In this document: in pieces, positions 1-11,583 of the stretch
Position numbering within the stretch: the stretch's first letter is position 1
Layout: each line of letters opens with the position of its first letter
Origin: Auanema rhodensis
Taxonomy: Eukaryota > Nematoda > Chromadorea > Rhabditida > Rhabditidae
Reading direction: 5' to 3'
Assembly (NCBI GenBank): GCA_964057225.1
Contig: OZ059899.1
Coordinates: 1,860,001-1,924,000, forward strand
DNA length: 64,000 bases
Notes under the pieces: model-generated
The model's database searches: none
Seen by the model: the letters and a program-made list of their open reading frames with translations, nothing else
Told to the model about the DNA's origin: nothing
Made by a program: the position numbers and the translations under genes

Positions 1-1154
1 TCGACGCAGCTCAAAAATCCGCATCGAATGCACTATACTACATTGAGAAACGCTTAATACAAAAATTAGTTATGATCGTTTGAAAAATGATGCATTAGTG
101 TATGTTGAGTTTCCATGTACACTCAACATTGCTACCAAAAACATTTTGACAAAAATTTTTTCGAAAAATTTCAAAATAATTTAGCAAAAAGTAGATGTTT
201 TTAGAATCCTTTTTTCAAGGCAAAGACGATGGACAATGTTATTCAACGAAAAAATTATTTCTTCAGGGTGAAAATCGAGGATATAAGTGTGAACTTATAT
301 CAGTTGATATCTCGGTGCATTTTTAAGCTAGCGCAAATCTGATAACACAGATCGACGCAACTTAAAAATGCGCATCGAATGCACTATACTACATTGAGAA
401 ACGCTTAATACAAAAATTAGTTATGAGCGTTTGAAAAATGATGCATTAGTGTATGTTGAGTTTCCATGTACACTCAACATTGCTTCCAAAAACATTTTGA
501 CAAAAATTTTTTCGAAAAATTTCGAAATAATTTAGCAAAAAGTAGATGTTTTTAGATTCCATTTTTCAAGGCAAAGACGATAGACAACGTTATTCAACGA
601 AAAAATTATTTCTTCAGGGTGAAAATCGAGGATATAAGTGTGAACTTATATCAGTTGATATCTCGGTGCATTTTTAAGCTAGCGCAAATCTGATAACACA
701 GATCGACGCAACTTAAAAATGCGCATCGAATGCACTATACTACATTGAGAAACGCTTAATACAAAAATTAGTTATGAGCGTTTGAAAAATGATGCATTAG
801 TGTATGTTGAGTTTCCATGTACACTCAACATTGCTTCCAAAAACATTTTGACAAAAATTTTTTCGAAAAATTTCGAAATAATTTAGCAAAAAGTAGATGT
901 TTTTAGATTCCATTTTTCAAGGCAAAGACGATAGACAACGTTATTCAACGAAAAAATTAATTCTTCAGGGTGAAAATCGAGGATATAAGTGTGAACTTAT
1001 ATCAGTTGATATCTCGGTGCATTTTCAAGCTAGCGCAAATCTGATAACAAAGATCGACGCAGCTTAAAAATCCGCATCGAATGCACTATACTACATTGAG
1101 AAACGCTTGATACAAAAATTAGTTATGATCGTTTGAAAAATGATGCATTAGTGT

Positions 1155-1182
1155 ATGTTGAGTTTCCATGTACACTCAACAT
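1155..1182. repeat. Dyad A (example): 9-bp perfect inverted repeat, 10-base loop
   Basis: ATGTTGAGT and ACTCAACAT are exact reverse complements separated by TTCCATGTAC, at monomer positions 102-129. The element occurs in every full monomer of both arrays. I noticed broken arms only at P73 and P74 (ACTCAATAT), about 31236 (ACTCAACAC) and 62442 (GTTAAGTG). It sits in one of the least variable parts of the monomer. Confidence 0.9.
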
Positions 1183-1205
1183 TGCTTCCAAAAACATTTT
1201 GACAA

Positions 1206-1224
1206 AAATTTTTTCGAAAAATTT
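1206..1224. repeat. Dyad D (example): AAATTTTT-TCG-AAAAATTT palindrome
   Basis: Two 8-base arms are separated by TCG at monomer positions 153-171. Unlike the other dyads, this one varies between types. A monomers have AAAATGTTTTCG and B monomers have CGAAAATTTTC, each altering an arm. It is probably just AT-rich sequence rather than a conserved element. Confidence 0.65.
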
Positions 1225-1332
1225 CGAAATAATTTAGCAAAAAGTAGATGTTTTTAGATTCCATTTTTCAAGGCAAAGACGATAGACAATGTTATTCAAC
1301 GAAAAAATTAATTCTTTAGGGTGAAAATCGAG

Positions 1333-1354
1333 GATATAAGTGTGAACTTATATC
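1333..1354. repeat. Dyad B (example): 9-bp perfect hairpin with GTGA loop
   Basis: GATATAAGT and ACTTATATC are exact reverse complements with a 4-base GTGA loop, at monomer positions 280-301. The arms are preserved in nearly all monomers of both arrays. The exception I noticed is GATATATGTTCAC at about 45421. A GTAAACTT change in P73 and P74 falls in the loop. Confidence 0.9.
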
Positions 1355-1371
1355 AGTTGATATCTCGGTGC

Positions 1372-1422
1372 ATTTTTAAGCTAGCGCAAATCTGATAACA
1401 CAGATCGACGCAGCTTAAAAAT
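1372..1422. repeat. Dyad C (example): 51-bp imperfect inverted repeat across the monomer boundary
   Basis: The outer arms ATTTTTAAGCT (1372-1382) and AGCTTAAAAAT (1412-1422) are perfect 11-mers. Inside, after one bulged A, GCGCAAATCTG faces CAGATCGACGC, matching at 8 of 11 positions. The remaining ATAACA is the loop. In total 19 of 22 positions pair. It joins position 319 of one monomer to position 18 of the next. The same element in reverse orientation is at 27110-27160. Confidence 0.88.
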
Positions 1423-1755
1423 CCGCATCGAATGCACTATACTACATAGAGAAACGCTTAATACAAAAATTAGTTATGATCGTTTGAAAAATGATGCATT
1501 AGTGTATGTTGAGTTTCCATGTACACTCAACATTGCTTCCAAAAACATTTTGACAAAAATTTTTTCGAAAAATTTCAAAATAATTTAGCCAAAAGTAGAT
1601 GTTTTTAGAATCCTTTTTTCAAGGCAAAGACGATGGACAATGTTATTCAACGAAAAAATTATTTCTTCAGGGTGAAAATCGAGGATATAAGTGTGAACTT
1701 ATATCAGTTGATATCTCGGTGTATTTTTAAGCTAGCGCAAATCTGATAACACAGA

Positions 1756-4212
1756 TCGACGCAGCGTAAAAATCCGCATCGAATGCACTATACAACATTG
1801 AGAAACGCTTGATACAAAAATTAGTTATGATCGTTTGAAAAATGATGCATTAGTGTATGTTGAGTTTCCATGTACACTCAACATTGCTTCCAAAAACATT
1901 TTGACAAAAATTTTTTCGAAAATTTTCAAAATAATTTAGCAAAAAGTAGATGTTTTTAGATTCCAGTTTTCAAGGCAAAGACGATAGACAATGTTATTCA
2001 ACGAAAAAATTAATTCTTCAGGGTGAAAATCGAGGATATAAGTGTGAACTTATATCAGTTGATATCTCGGTGTATTTTTAAGCTAGCGCAAATCTGATAA
2101 CACAGATCGACGCAGCTTAAAAATCCGCATCGAATGCACTATACTACATTGAGAAACGCTTAATACAAAAATTAGTTATGATCGTTTGAAAAATGATGCA
2201 TTAGTGTATGTTGAGTTTCCATGTACACTCAACATTGCTTCCAAAAACATTTTGACAAAAATGTTTTCGAAAAATTTCAAAATAATTTAGCGAAAAGTAG
2301 ATGTTTTTAGATTCCTTTTTTCAAGGCAAAGACGATGGACAATGTTATTCAACGAAAAAATTATTTCTTCAGGGTGAAAATCGAGGATATAAGTGTGAAC
2401 TTATATCAGTTGATATCTCGGTGCATTTTTAAGCTAGCGCAAATCTGATAACACAGATCGACGCAGCTTAAAAATCCGCATCGAATGCACTATACTACAT
2501 TGAGAAACGCTTAATACAAAAATTAGTCATGATCGTTTGAAAAATGATGCATTAGTGTATGTTGAGTTTCCATGTACACTCAACATTGCTTCCAAAAACA
2601 TTTTGACAAAAATTTTTTCGAAAATTTTCAAAATAATTTAGCAAAAAGTAGATGTTTTTAGATTCCAGTTTTCAAGGCAAAGACGATAGACAATGTTATT
2701 CAACGAAAAAATTAATTCTTCAGGGTGAAAATCGAGGATATAAGTGTGAACTTATATCAGTTGATATCTCGGTGTATTTTTAAGCTAGCGCAAATCTGAT
2801 AACACAGATCGACGCAGCTTAAAAATCCGCATCGAATGCACTATACTACATTGAGAAACGCTTAATACAAAAATTAGTTATGATCGTTTGAAAAATGATG
2901 CATTAGTGTATGTTGAGTTTCCATGTACACTCAACATTGCTTCCAAAAACATTTTGACAAAAATGTTTTCGAAAAATTTCAAAATAATTTAGCGAAAAGT
3001 AGATGTTTTTAGATTCCTTTTTTCAAGGCAAAGACGATGGACAATGTTATTCAACGAAAAAATTATTTCTTCAGGGTGAAAATCGAGGATATAAGTGTGA
3101 ACTTATATCAGTTGATATCTCGGTGCATTTTTAAGCTAGCGCAAATCTGATAACACAGATCGACGCAGCTTAAAAATCCGCATCGAATGCACTATACTAC
3201 ATTGAGAAACGCTTAATACAAAAATTAGTCATGATCGTTTGAAAAATGATGCATTAGTGTATGTTGAGTTTCCATGTACACTCAACATTGCTTCCAAAAA
3301 CATTTTGACAAAAATTTTTTCGAAAATTTTCAAAATAATTTAGCAAAAAGTAGATGTTTTTAGATTCCAGTTTTCAAGGCAAAGACGATAGACAATGTTA
3401 TTCAACGAAAAAATTAATTCTTCAGGGTGAAAATCGAGGATATAAGTGTGAACTTATATCAGTTGATATCTCGGTGTATTTTTAAGCTAGCGCAAATCTG
3501 ATAACACAGATCGACGCAGCTTAAAAATCCGCATCGAATGCACTATACTACATTGAGAAACGCTTAATACAAAAATTAGTTATGATCGTTTGAAAAATGA
3601 TGCATTAGTGTATGTTGAGTTTCCATGTACACTCAACATTGCTTCCAAAAACATTTTGACAAAAATGTTTTCGAAAAATTTCAAAATAATTTAGCGAAAA
3701 GTAGATGTTTTTAGATTCCTTTTTTCAAGGCAAAGACGATGGACAATGTTATTCAACGAAAAAATTATTTCTTCAGGGTGAAAATCGAGGATATAAGTGT
3801 GAACTTATATCAGTTGATATCTCGGTGCATTTTTAAGCTAGCGCAAATCTGATAACACAGATCGACGCAGCTTAAAAATCCGCATCGAATGCACTATACT
3901 ACATTGAGAAACGCTTAATACAAAAATTAGTCATGATCGTTTGAAAAATGATGCATTAGTGTATGTTGAGTTTCCATGTACACTCAACATTGCTTCCAAA
4001 AACATTTTGACAAAAATTTTTTCGAAAATTTTCAAAATAATTTAGCAAAAAGTAGATGTTTTTAGATTCCATTTTTCAAGGCAAAGACGATAGACAATGT
4101 TATTCAACGAAAAAATTAATTCTTCAGGGTGAAAATCGAGGATATAAGTGTGAACTTATATCAGTTGATATCTCGGTGCATTTTTAAGCTAGCGCAAATC
4201 TGATAACACAGA
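1756..4212 (+). repeat. P6-P12: 702-bp dimeric higher-order repeat (B/A alternation)
   Basis: Two monomer types alternate. Type A has AAAATGTTTTCG, TTTAGCGAAAAG, CCTTTTTTCAAGG, GATGGACAATG and ATTATTTCTTC. Type B has TTTTTTCGAAAATTTTC, TTTAGCAAAAAG, CCAGTTTTC or CCATTTTTC, GATAGACAATG and ATTAATTCTTC. The marker TTTAGCGAAAAG recurs near 2287, 2989 and 3691, a spacing of 702 bp. P6, P8 and P10 are B with CCAGTTTTC, P12 is B with CCATTTTTC, and P7, P9 and P11 are A. P6 is also marked by GCAGCGTAAAA (1762), found again only at P34 (11590). Confidence 0.9.
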
Positions 4213-6669
4213 TCGAAGCAGCTTAAAAATCCGCATCGAATGCACTATACAACATTGAGAAACGCTTGATACAAAAATTAGTTATGATCGTTTGAAAAAT
4301 GATGCATTAGTGTATGTTGAGTTTCCATGTACACTCAACATTGCTTCCAAAAACATTTTGACAAAAATGTTTTCGAAAAATTTCAAAATAATTTAGCGAA
4401 AAGTAGATGTTTTTAGATTCCTTTTTTCAAGGCAAAGACGATGGACAATGTTATTCAACGAAAAAATTATTTCTTCAGGGTGAAAATCGAGGATATAAGT
4501 GTGAACTTATATCAGTTGATATCTCGGTGCATTTTTAAGCTAGCGCAAATCTGATAACACAGATCGACGCAGCTTAAAAATCCGCATCGAATGCACTATA
4601 CTACATTGAGAAACGCTTAATACAAAAATTAGTCATGATCGTTTGAAAAATGATGCATTAGTGTATGTTGAGTTTCCATGTACACTCAACATTGCTTCCA
4701 AAAACATTTTGACAAAAATTTTTTCGAAAATTTTCAAAATAATTTAGCAAAAAGTAGATGTTTTTAGATTCCATTTTTCAAGGCAAAGACGATAGACAAT
4801 GTTATTCAACGAAAAAATTAATTCTTCAGAGTGAAAATCGAGGATATAAGTGTGAACTTATATCAGTTGATATCTCGGTGCATTTTTAAGCTAGCGCAAA
4901 TCTGATAACACAGATCGAAGCAGCTTAAAAATCCGCATCGAATGCACTATACAACATTGAGAAACGCTTGATACAAAAATTAGTTATGATCGTTTGAAAA
5001 ATGATGCATTAGTGTATGTTGAGTTTCCATGTACACTCAACATTGCTTCCAAAAACATTTTGACAAAAATGTTTTCGAAAAATTTCAAAATAATTTAGCG
5101 AAAAGTAGATGTTTTTAGATTCCTTTTTTCAAGGCAAAGACGATGGACAATGTTATTCAACGAAAAAATTATTTCTTCAGGGTGAAAATCGAGGATATAA
5201 GTGTGAACTTATATCAGTTGATATCTCGGTGCATTTTTAAGCTAGCGCAAATCTGATAACACAGATCGACGCAGCTTAAAAATCCGCATCGAATGCACTA
5301 TACTACATTGAGAAACGCTTAATACAAAAATTAGTCATGATCGTTTGAAAAATGATGCATTAGTGTATGTTGAGTTTCCATGTACACTCAACATTGCTTC
5401 CAAAAACATTTTGACAAAAATTTTTTCAAAAATTTTCAAAATAATTTAGCAAAAAGTAGATGTTTTTAGATTCCATTTTTCAAGGCAAAGACGATAGACA
5501 ATGTTATTCAACGAAAAAATTAATTCTTCAGGGTGAAAATCGAGGATATAAGTGTGAACTTATATCAGTTGATATCTCGGTGCATTTTTAAGCTAGCGCA
5601 AATCTGATAACACAGATCGACGCAGCTTAAAAATCCGCATCGAATGCACTATACTACATTGAGAAACGCTTAATACAAAAATTAGTCATGATCGTTTGAA
5701 AAATGATGCATTAGTGTATGTTGAGTTTCCATGTACACTCAACATTGCTTCCAAAAACATTTTGACAAAAATTTTTTCGAAAATTTTCAAAATAATTTAG
5801 CGAAAAGTAGATGTTTTTAGATTCCTTTTTTCAAGGCAAAGACGATGGACAATGTTATTCAACGAAAAAATTATTTCTTCAGGGTGAAAATCGAGGATAT
5901 AAGTGTGAACTTATATCAGTTGATATCTCGGTGCATTTTTAAGCTAGCGCAAATCTGATAACACAGATCGACGCAGCTTAAAAATCCGCATCGAATGCAC
6001 TATACTACATTGAGAAACGCTTAATACAAAAATTAGTCATGATCGTTTGAAAAATGATGCATTAGTGTATGTTGAGTTTCCATGTACACTCAACATTGCT
6101 TCCAAAAACATTTTGACAAAAATTTTTTCGAAAATTTTCAAAATAATTTAGCAAAAAGTAGATGTTTTTAGATTCCATTTTTCAAGGCAAAGACGATAGA
6201 CAATGTTATTCAACGAAAAAATTAATTCTTCAGGGTGAAAATCGAGGATATAAGTGTGAACTTATATCAGTTGATATCTCGGTGCATTTTTAAGCTAGCG
6301 CAAATCTGATAACACAGATCGACGCAGCTTAGAAATCCGCATCGAATGCACTATACAACATTGAGAAACGCTTGATACAAAAATTAGTTATGATCGTTTG
6401 AAAAATGATGCATTAGTGTATGTTGAGTTTCCATGTACACTCAACATTGCTTCCAAAAACATTTTGACAAAAATGTTTTCGAAAAATTTCAAAATAATTT
6501 AGCGAAAAGTAGATGTTTTTAGATTCCTTTTTTCAAGGCAAAGACGATGGACAATGTTATTCAACGAAAAAATTATTTCTTCAGGGTGAAAATCGAGGAT
6601 ATAAGTGTGAACTTATATCAGTTGATATCTCGGTGCATTTTTAAGCTAGCGCAAATCTGATAACACAGA
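4213..6669 (+). repeat. Seven-monomer higher-order repeat (2457 bp), first copy (P13-P19)
   Basis: Seven monomers recur elsewhere as a unit. P13 (4213) and P15 (4915) begin TCGAAGCAGC instead of TCGACGCAGC. P16 has TTTTTTCAAAAATTTTC near 5423. P17 (5617) is a B-front, A-rear hybrid. P18 is plain B. P19 (6319) begins with GCTTAGAAATCC. The same order of markers appears at 13339 and 15796, with an enlarged version at 18604. P14 has a private CTTCAGAGTG near 4830. Confidence 0.88.
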
Positions 6670-8073
6670 TCGACGCAGCTTAAAAATCCGCATCGAATGC
6701 ACTATACTACATTGAGAAACGCTTAATACAAAAATTAGTCATGATCGTTTGAAAAATGATGCATTAGTGTATGTTGAGTTTCCATGTACACTCAACATTG
6801 CTTCCAAAAACATTTTGACAAAAATTTTTTCGAAAATTTTCAAAATAATTTAGCAAAAAGTAGATGTTTTTAGATTCCATTTTTCAAGGCAAAGACGATA
6901 GACAATGTTATTCAACGAAAAAATTAATTCTTCAGGGTGAAAATCGAGGATATAAGTGTGAACTTATATCAGTTGATATCTCGGTGCATTTTTAAGCTAG
7001 CGCAAATCTGATAACACAGATCGACGCAGCTTAGAAATCCGCATCGAATGCACTATACAACATTGAGAAACGCTTGATACAAAAATTAGTTATGATCGTT
7101 TGAAAAATGATGCATTAGTGTATGTTGAGTTTCCATGTACACTCAACATTGCTTCCAAAAACATTTTGACAAAAATGTTTTCGAAAAATTTCAAAATAAT
7201 TTAGCGAAAAGTAGATGTTTTTAGATTCCTTTTTTCAAGGCAAAGACGATGGACAATGTTATTCAACGAAAAAATTATTTCTTCAGGGTGAAAATCGAGG
7301 ATATAAGTGTGAACTTATATCAGTTGATATCTCGGTGCATTTTTAAGCTAGCGCAAATCTGATAACACAGATCGACGCAGCTTAAAAATCCGCATCGAAT
7401 GCACTATACTACATTGAGAAACGCTTAATACAAAAATTAGTCATGATCGTTTGAAAAATGATGCATTAGTGTATGTTGAGTTTCCATGTACACTCAACAT
7501 TGCTTCCAAAAACATTTTGACAAAAATGTTTTCGAAAAATTTCAAAATAATTTAGCGAAAAGTAGATGTTTTTAGATTCCTTTTTTCAAGGCAAAGACGA
7601 TGGACAATGTTATTCAACGAAAAAACTATTTCTTCAGGGTGAAAATCGAGGATATAAGTGTGAACTTATATCAGTTGATATCTCGGTGCATTTTTAAGCT
7701 AGCGCAAATCTGATAACACAGATCGACGCAGCTTAAAAATCCGCATCGAATGCACTATACTACATTGAGAAACGCTTAATACAAAAATTAGTCATGATCG
7801 TTTGAAAAATGATGCATTAGTGTATGTTGAGTTTCCATGTACACTCAACATTGCTTCCAAAAACATTTTGACAAAAATTTTTTCGAAAATTTTCAAAATA
7901 ATTTAGCAAAAAGTAGATGTTTTTAGATTCCATTTTTCAAGGCAAAGACGATGGACAATGTTATTCAACGAAAAAATTAATTCTTCAGGGTGAAAATCGA
8001 GGATATAAGTGTGAACTTATATCAGTTGATATCTCGGTGCATTTTTAAGCTAGCGCAAATCTGATAACACAGA
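6670..8073 (+). repeat. P20-P23: dimeric monomers closing the first HOR stretch
   Basis: P20 is type B and P21 (7021) is type A with GCTTAGAAATCC. P22 (7372) has a B-like front (TTAGTCATG) and an A-like rear, with the private change GAAAAAACTATTTC at about 7626. P23 is B with the mixed pair GATGGACAATG and ATTAATTC. The P22-P23 pair reappears as P67-P68, with the CTATTTC marker at 23421, exactly 15795 bp (45 monomers) away. That anchors the two ends of the duplicated HOR domain. Confidence 0.87.
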
Positions 8074-9126
8074 TCGACGCAGCTTAAAAATCCGCATCGA
8101 ATGCACTATACTACATAGAGAAACGCTTAATACAAAAATTAGTTATGATCGTTTGAAAAATGATGCATTAGTGTATGTTGAGTTTCCATGTACACTCAAC
8201 ATTGCTTCCAAAAACATTTTGACAAAAATTTTTTCGAAAAATTTCAAAATAATTTAGCCAAAAGTAGATGTTTTTAGAATCCTTTTTTCAAGGCAAAGAC
8301 GATAGACGACGTTATTCAACGAAAAAATTAATTCTTCAGGGTGAAAATCGAGGATATAAGTGTGAACTTATATCAGTTGATATCTCGGTGCATTTTCAAG
8401 CTAGCGCAAATCTGATAACAAAGATCGACGCAGCTTAAAAATCCGCATCGAATGCACTATACTACATTGAGAAACGCTTGATACAAAAATTAGTTATGAT
8501 CGTTTGAAAAATGATGCATTAGTGTATGTTGAGTTTCCATGTACACTCAACATTGCTTCCAAAAACATTTTGACAAAAATTTTTTCGAAAAATTTCGAAA
8601 TAATTTAGCAAAAAGTAGATGTTTTTAGATTCCATTTTTCAAGGCAAAGACGATAGACAATGTTATTCAACGAAAAAATTAATTCTTTAGGGTGAAAATC
8701 GAGGATATAAGTGTGAACTTATATCAGTTGATATCTCGGTGCATTTTTAAGCTAGCGCAAATCTGATAACACAGATCGACGCAGCTTAAAAATCCGCATC
8801 GAATGCACTATACTACATAGAGAAACGCTTAATACAAAAATTAGTTATGATCGTTTGAAAAATGATGCATTAGTGTATGTTGAGTTTCCATGTACACTCA
8901 ACATTGCTTCCAAAAACATTTTGACAAAAATTTTTTCGAAAAATTTCAAAATAATTTAGCCAAAAGTAGATGTTTTTAGAATCCTTTTTTCAAGGCAAAG
9001 ACGATGGACAATGTTATTCAACGAAAAAATTATTTCTTCAGGGTGAAAATCGAGGATATAAGTGTGAACTTATATCAGTTGATATCTCGGTGCATTTTTA
9101 AGCTAGCGCAAATCTGAAAACACAGA
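8074..9126 (+). repeat. P24-P26: chimeric return to the C-type subfamily
   Basis: P24 begins like P5 (ACATAGAG near 8113) but ends like P3 (GACGACGTTATTC near 8307, then TTTTCAAGC and GATAACAAAG), so it is a hybrid. P25 resembles P4 (TTCTTTAGGGTG) and P26 resembles P5. P26 ends with the private CTGAAAACACAG at about 9115. The next monomer is a P1-type copy. This is the join between two copies of the macro-repeat. Confidence 0.85.
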
Positions 9127-11583
9127 TCGACGCAGCTCAAAAATCCGCATCGAATGCACTATACTACATTGAGAAACGCTTAATACAAAAATTAGTTATG
9201 ATCGTTTGAAAAATGATGCATTAGTGTATGTTGAGTTTCCATGTACACTCAACATTGCTACCAAAAACATTTTGACAAAAATTTTTTCGAAAAATTTCAA
9301 AATAATTTAGCAAAAAGTAGATGTTTTTAGAATCCTTTTTTCAAGGCAAAGACGATGGACAATGTTATTCAACGAAAAAATTATTTCTTCAGGGTGAAAA
9401 TCGAGGATATAAGTGTGAACTTATATCAGTTGATATCTCGGTGCATTTTTAAGCTAGCGCAAATCTGATAACACAGATCGACGCAACTTAAAAATGCGCA
9501 TCGAATGCACTATACTACATTGAGAAACGCTTAATACAAAAATTAGTTATGAGCGTTTGAAAAATGATGCATTAGTGTATGTTGAGTTTCCATGTACACT
9601 CAACATTGCTTCCAAAAACATTTTGACAAAAATTTTTTCGAAAAATTTCGAAATAATTTAGCAAAAAGTAGATGTTTTTAGATTCCATTTTTCAAGGCAA
9701 AGACGATAGACAACGTTATTCAACGAAAAAATTATTTCTTCAGGGTGAAAATCGAGGATATAAGTGTGAACTTATATCAGTTGATATCTCGGTGCATTTT
9801 TAAGCTAGCGCAAATCTGATAACACAGATCGACGCAACTTAAAAATGCGCATCGAATGCACTATACTACATTGAGAAACGCTTAATACAAAAATTAGTTA
9901 TGAGCGTTTGAAAAATGATGCATTAGTGTATGTTGAGTTTCCATGTACACTCAACATTGCTTCCAAAAACATTTTGACAAAAATTTTTTCGAAAAATTTC
10001 GAAATAATTTAGCAAAAAGTAGATGTTTTTAGATTCCATTTTTCAAGGCAAAGACGATAGACAACGTTATTCAACGAAAAAATTAATTCTTCAGGGTGAA
10101 AATCGAGGATATAAGTGTGAACTTATATCAGTTGATATCTCGGTGCATTTTCAAGCTAGCGCAAATCTGATAACAAAGATCGACGCAGCTTAAAAATCCG
10201 CATCGAATGCACTATACTACATTGAGAAACGCTTGATACAAAAATTAGTTATGATCGTTTGAAAAATGATGCATTAGTGTATGTTGAGTTTCCATGTACA
10301 CTCAACATTGCTTCCAAAAACATTTTGACAAAAATTTTTTCGAAAAATTTCGAAATAATTTAGCAAAAAGTAGATGTTTTTAGATTCCATTTTTCAAGGC
10401 AAAGACGATAGACAATGTTATTCAACGAAAAAATTAATTCTTTAGGGTGAAAATCGAGGATATAAGTGTGAACTTATATCAGTTGATATCTCGGTGCATT
10501 TTTAAGCTAGCGCAAATCTGATAACACAGATCGACGCAGCTTAAAAATCCGCATCGAATGCACTATACTACATAGAGAAACGCTTAATACAAAAATTAGT
10601 TATGATCGTTTGAAAAATGATGCATTAGTGTATGTTGAGTTTCCATGTACACTCAACATTGCTTCCAAAAACATTTTGACAAAAATTTTTTCGAAAAATT
10701 TCAAAATAATTTAGCCAAAAGTAGATGTTTTTAGAATCCTTTTTTCAAGGCAAAGACGATGGACAATGTTATTCAACGAAAAAATTAATTCTTCAGGGTG
10801 AAAATCGAGGATATAAGTGTGAACTTATATCAGTTGATATCTCGGTGCATTTTCAAGCTAGCGCAAATCTGATAACAAAGATCGACGCAGCTTAAAAATC
10901 CGCATCGAATGCACTATACTACATTGAGAAACGCTTGATACAAAAATTAGTTATGATCGTTTGAAAAATGATGCATTAGTGTATGTTGAGTTTCCATGTA
11001 CACTCAACATTGCTTCCAAAAACATTTTGACAAAAATTTTTTCGAAAAATTTCGAAATAATTTAGCAAAAAGTAGATGTTTTTAGATTCCATTTTTCAAG
11101 GCAAAGACGATAGACAATGTTATTCAACGAAAAAATTAATTCTTTAGGGTGAAAATCGAGGATATAAGTGTGAACTTATATCAGTTGATATCTCGGTGCA
11201 TTTTTAAGCTAGCGCAAATCTGATAACACAGATCGACGCAGCTTAAAAATCCGCATCGAATGCACTATACTACATAGAGAAACGCTTAATACAAAAATTA
11301 GTTATGATCGTTTGAAAAATGATGCATTAGTGTATGTTGAGTTTCCATGTACACTCAACATTGCTTCCAAAAACATTTTGACAAAAATTTTTTCGAAAAA
11401 TTTCAAAATAATTTAGCCAAAAGTAGATGTTTTTAGAATCCTTTTTTCAAGGCAAAGACGATGGACAATGTTATTCAACGAAAAAATTATTTCTTCAGGG
11501 TGAAAATCGAGGATATAAGTGTGAACTTATATCAGTTGATATCTCGGTGCATTTTTAAGCTAGCGCAAATCTGATAACACAGA
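9127..11583 (+). repeat. P27-P33: second copy of P1-P5 with a two-monomer insertion
   Basis: P27-P30 repeat P1-P4 at an offset of 9126 bp, including GCTACCAAAAAC at about 9256 and GCAACTTAAAAATGCGC in P28 and P29. P31 begins like P5 (ACATAGAG near 10570) but ends like P3 (TTAATTC, TTTTCAAGC, GATAACAAAG). It is followed by a P4-like P32 and a P5-like P33 (11233). The result is a 702-bp insertion relative to P1-P5, so P34 lies 9828 bp from P6 rather than 9126. Confidence 0.88.

Larger units (their letters stand above)
1054..1404 (+). repeat. Reference monomer (P4) used for base counts and position numbering
   Basis: This monomer is the numbering reference: position 1 is the T of TCGACGCA. By hand count it has C 52, G 58 and 351 bases in all (31.3% GC), with 13 CpG against 8.6 expected. 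Positions 102-129 and 280-301 form two perfect-arm dyads. Positions 153-171 form an AT-rich palindrome around TCG. Positions 319-351 together with 1-18 of the next copy form a long imperfect dyad. All reading frames that I followed through the satellite are broken by stops, including the TAG in AATTTAGC and in AAGTAGATG. Confidence 0.95.
1..1755 (+). repeat. P1-P5: monomers of a divergent (C-type) subfamily
   Basis: These five monomers carry variants rare elsewhere in the plus block. Examples are GCTACCAAAAAC in P1 (139), GCAACTTAAAAATGCGC in P2 and P3, TTTCGAAATAATTT in P2-P4, TTTTCAAGC with GATAACAAAG at the end of P3 (1021-1051), and ACATAGAGAAAC in P5 (about 1445). They look identical by eye to P27-P30 and the start of P31 (from 9127), exactly 9126 bp away. 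This block is one end of the 26-monomer macro-duplication. Confidence 0.9.

Noticed and set aside
1206-1224. Dyad D as a conserved binding site
   Set aside because: Its arms change between A and B monomers, and the region is simply A/T rich, so I do not count it with the conserved dyads.
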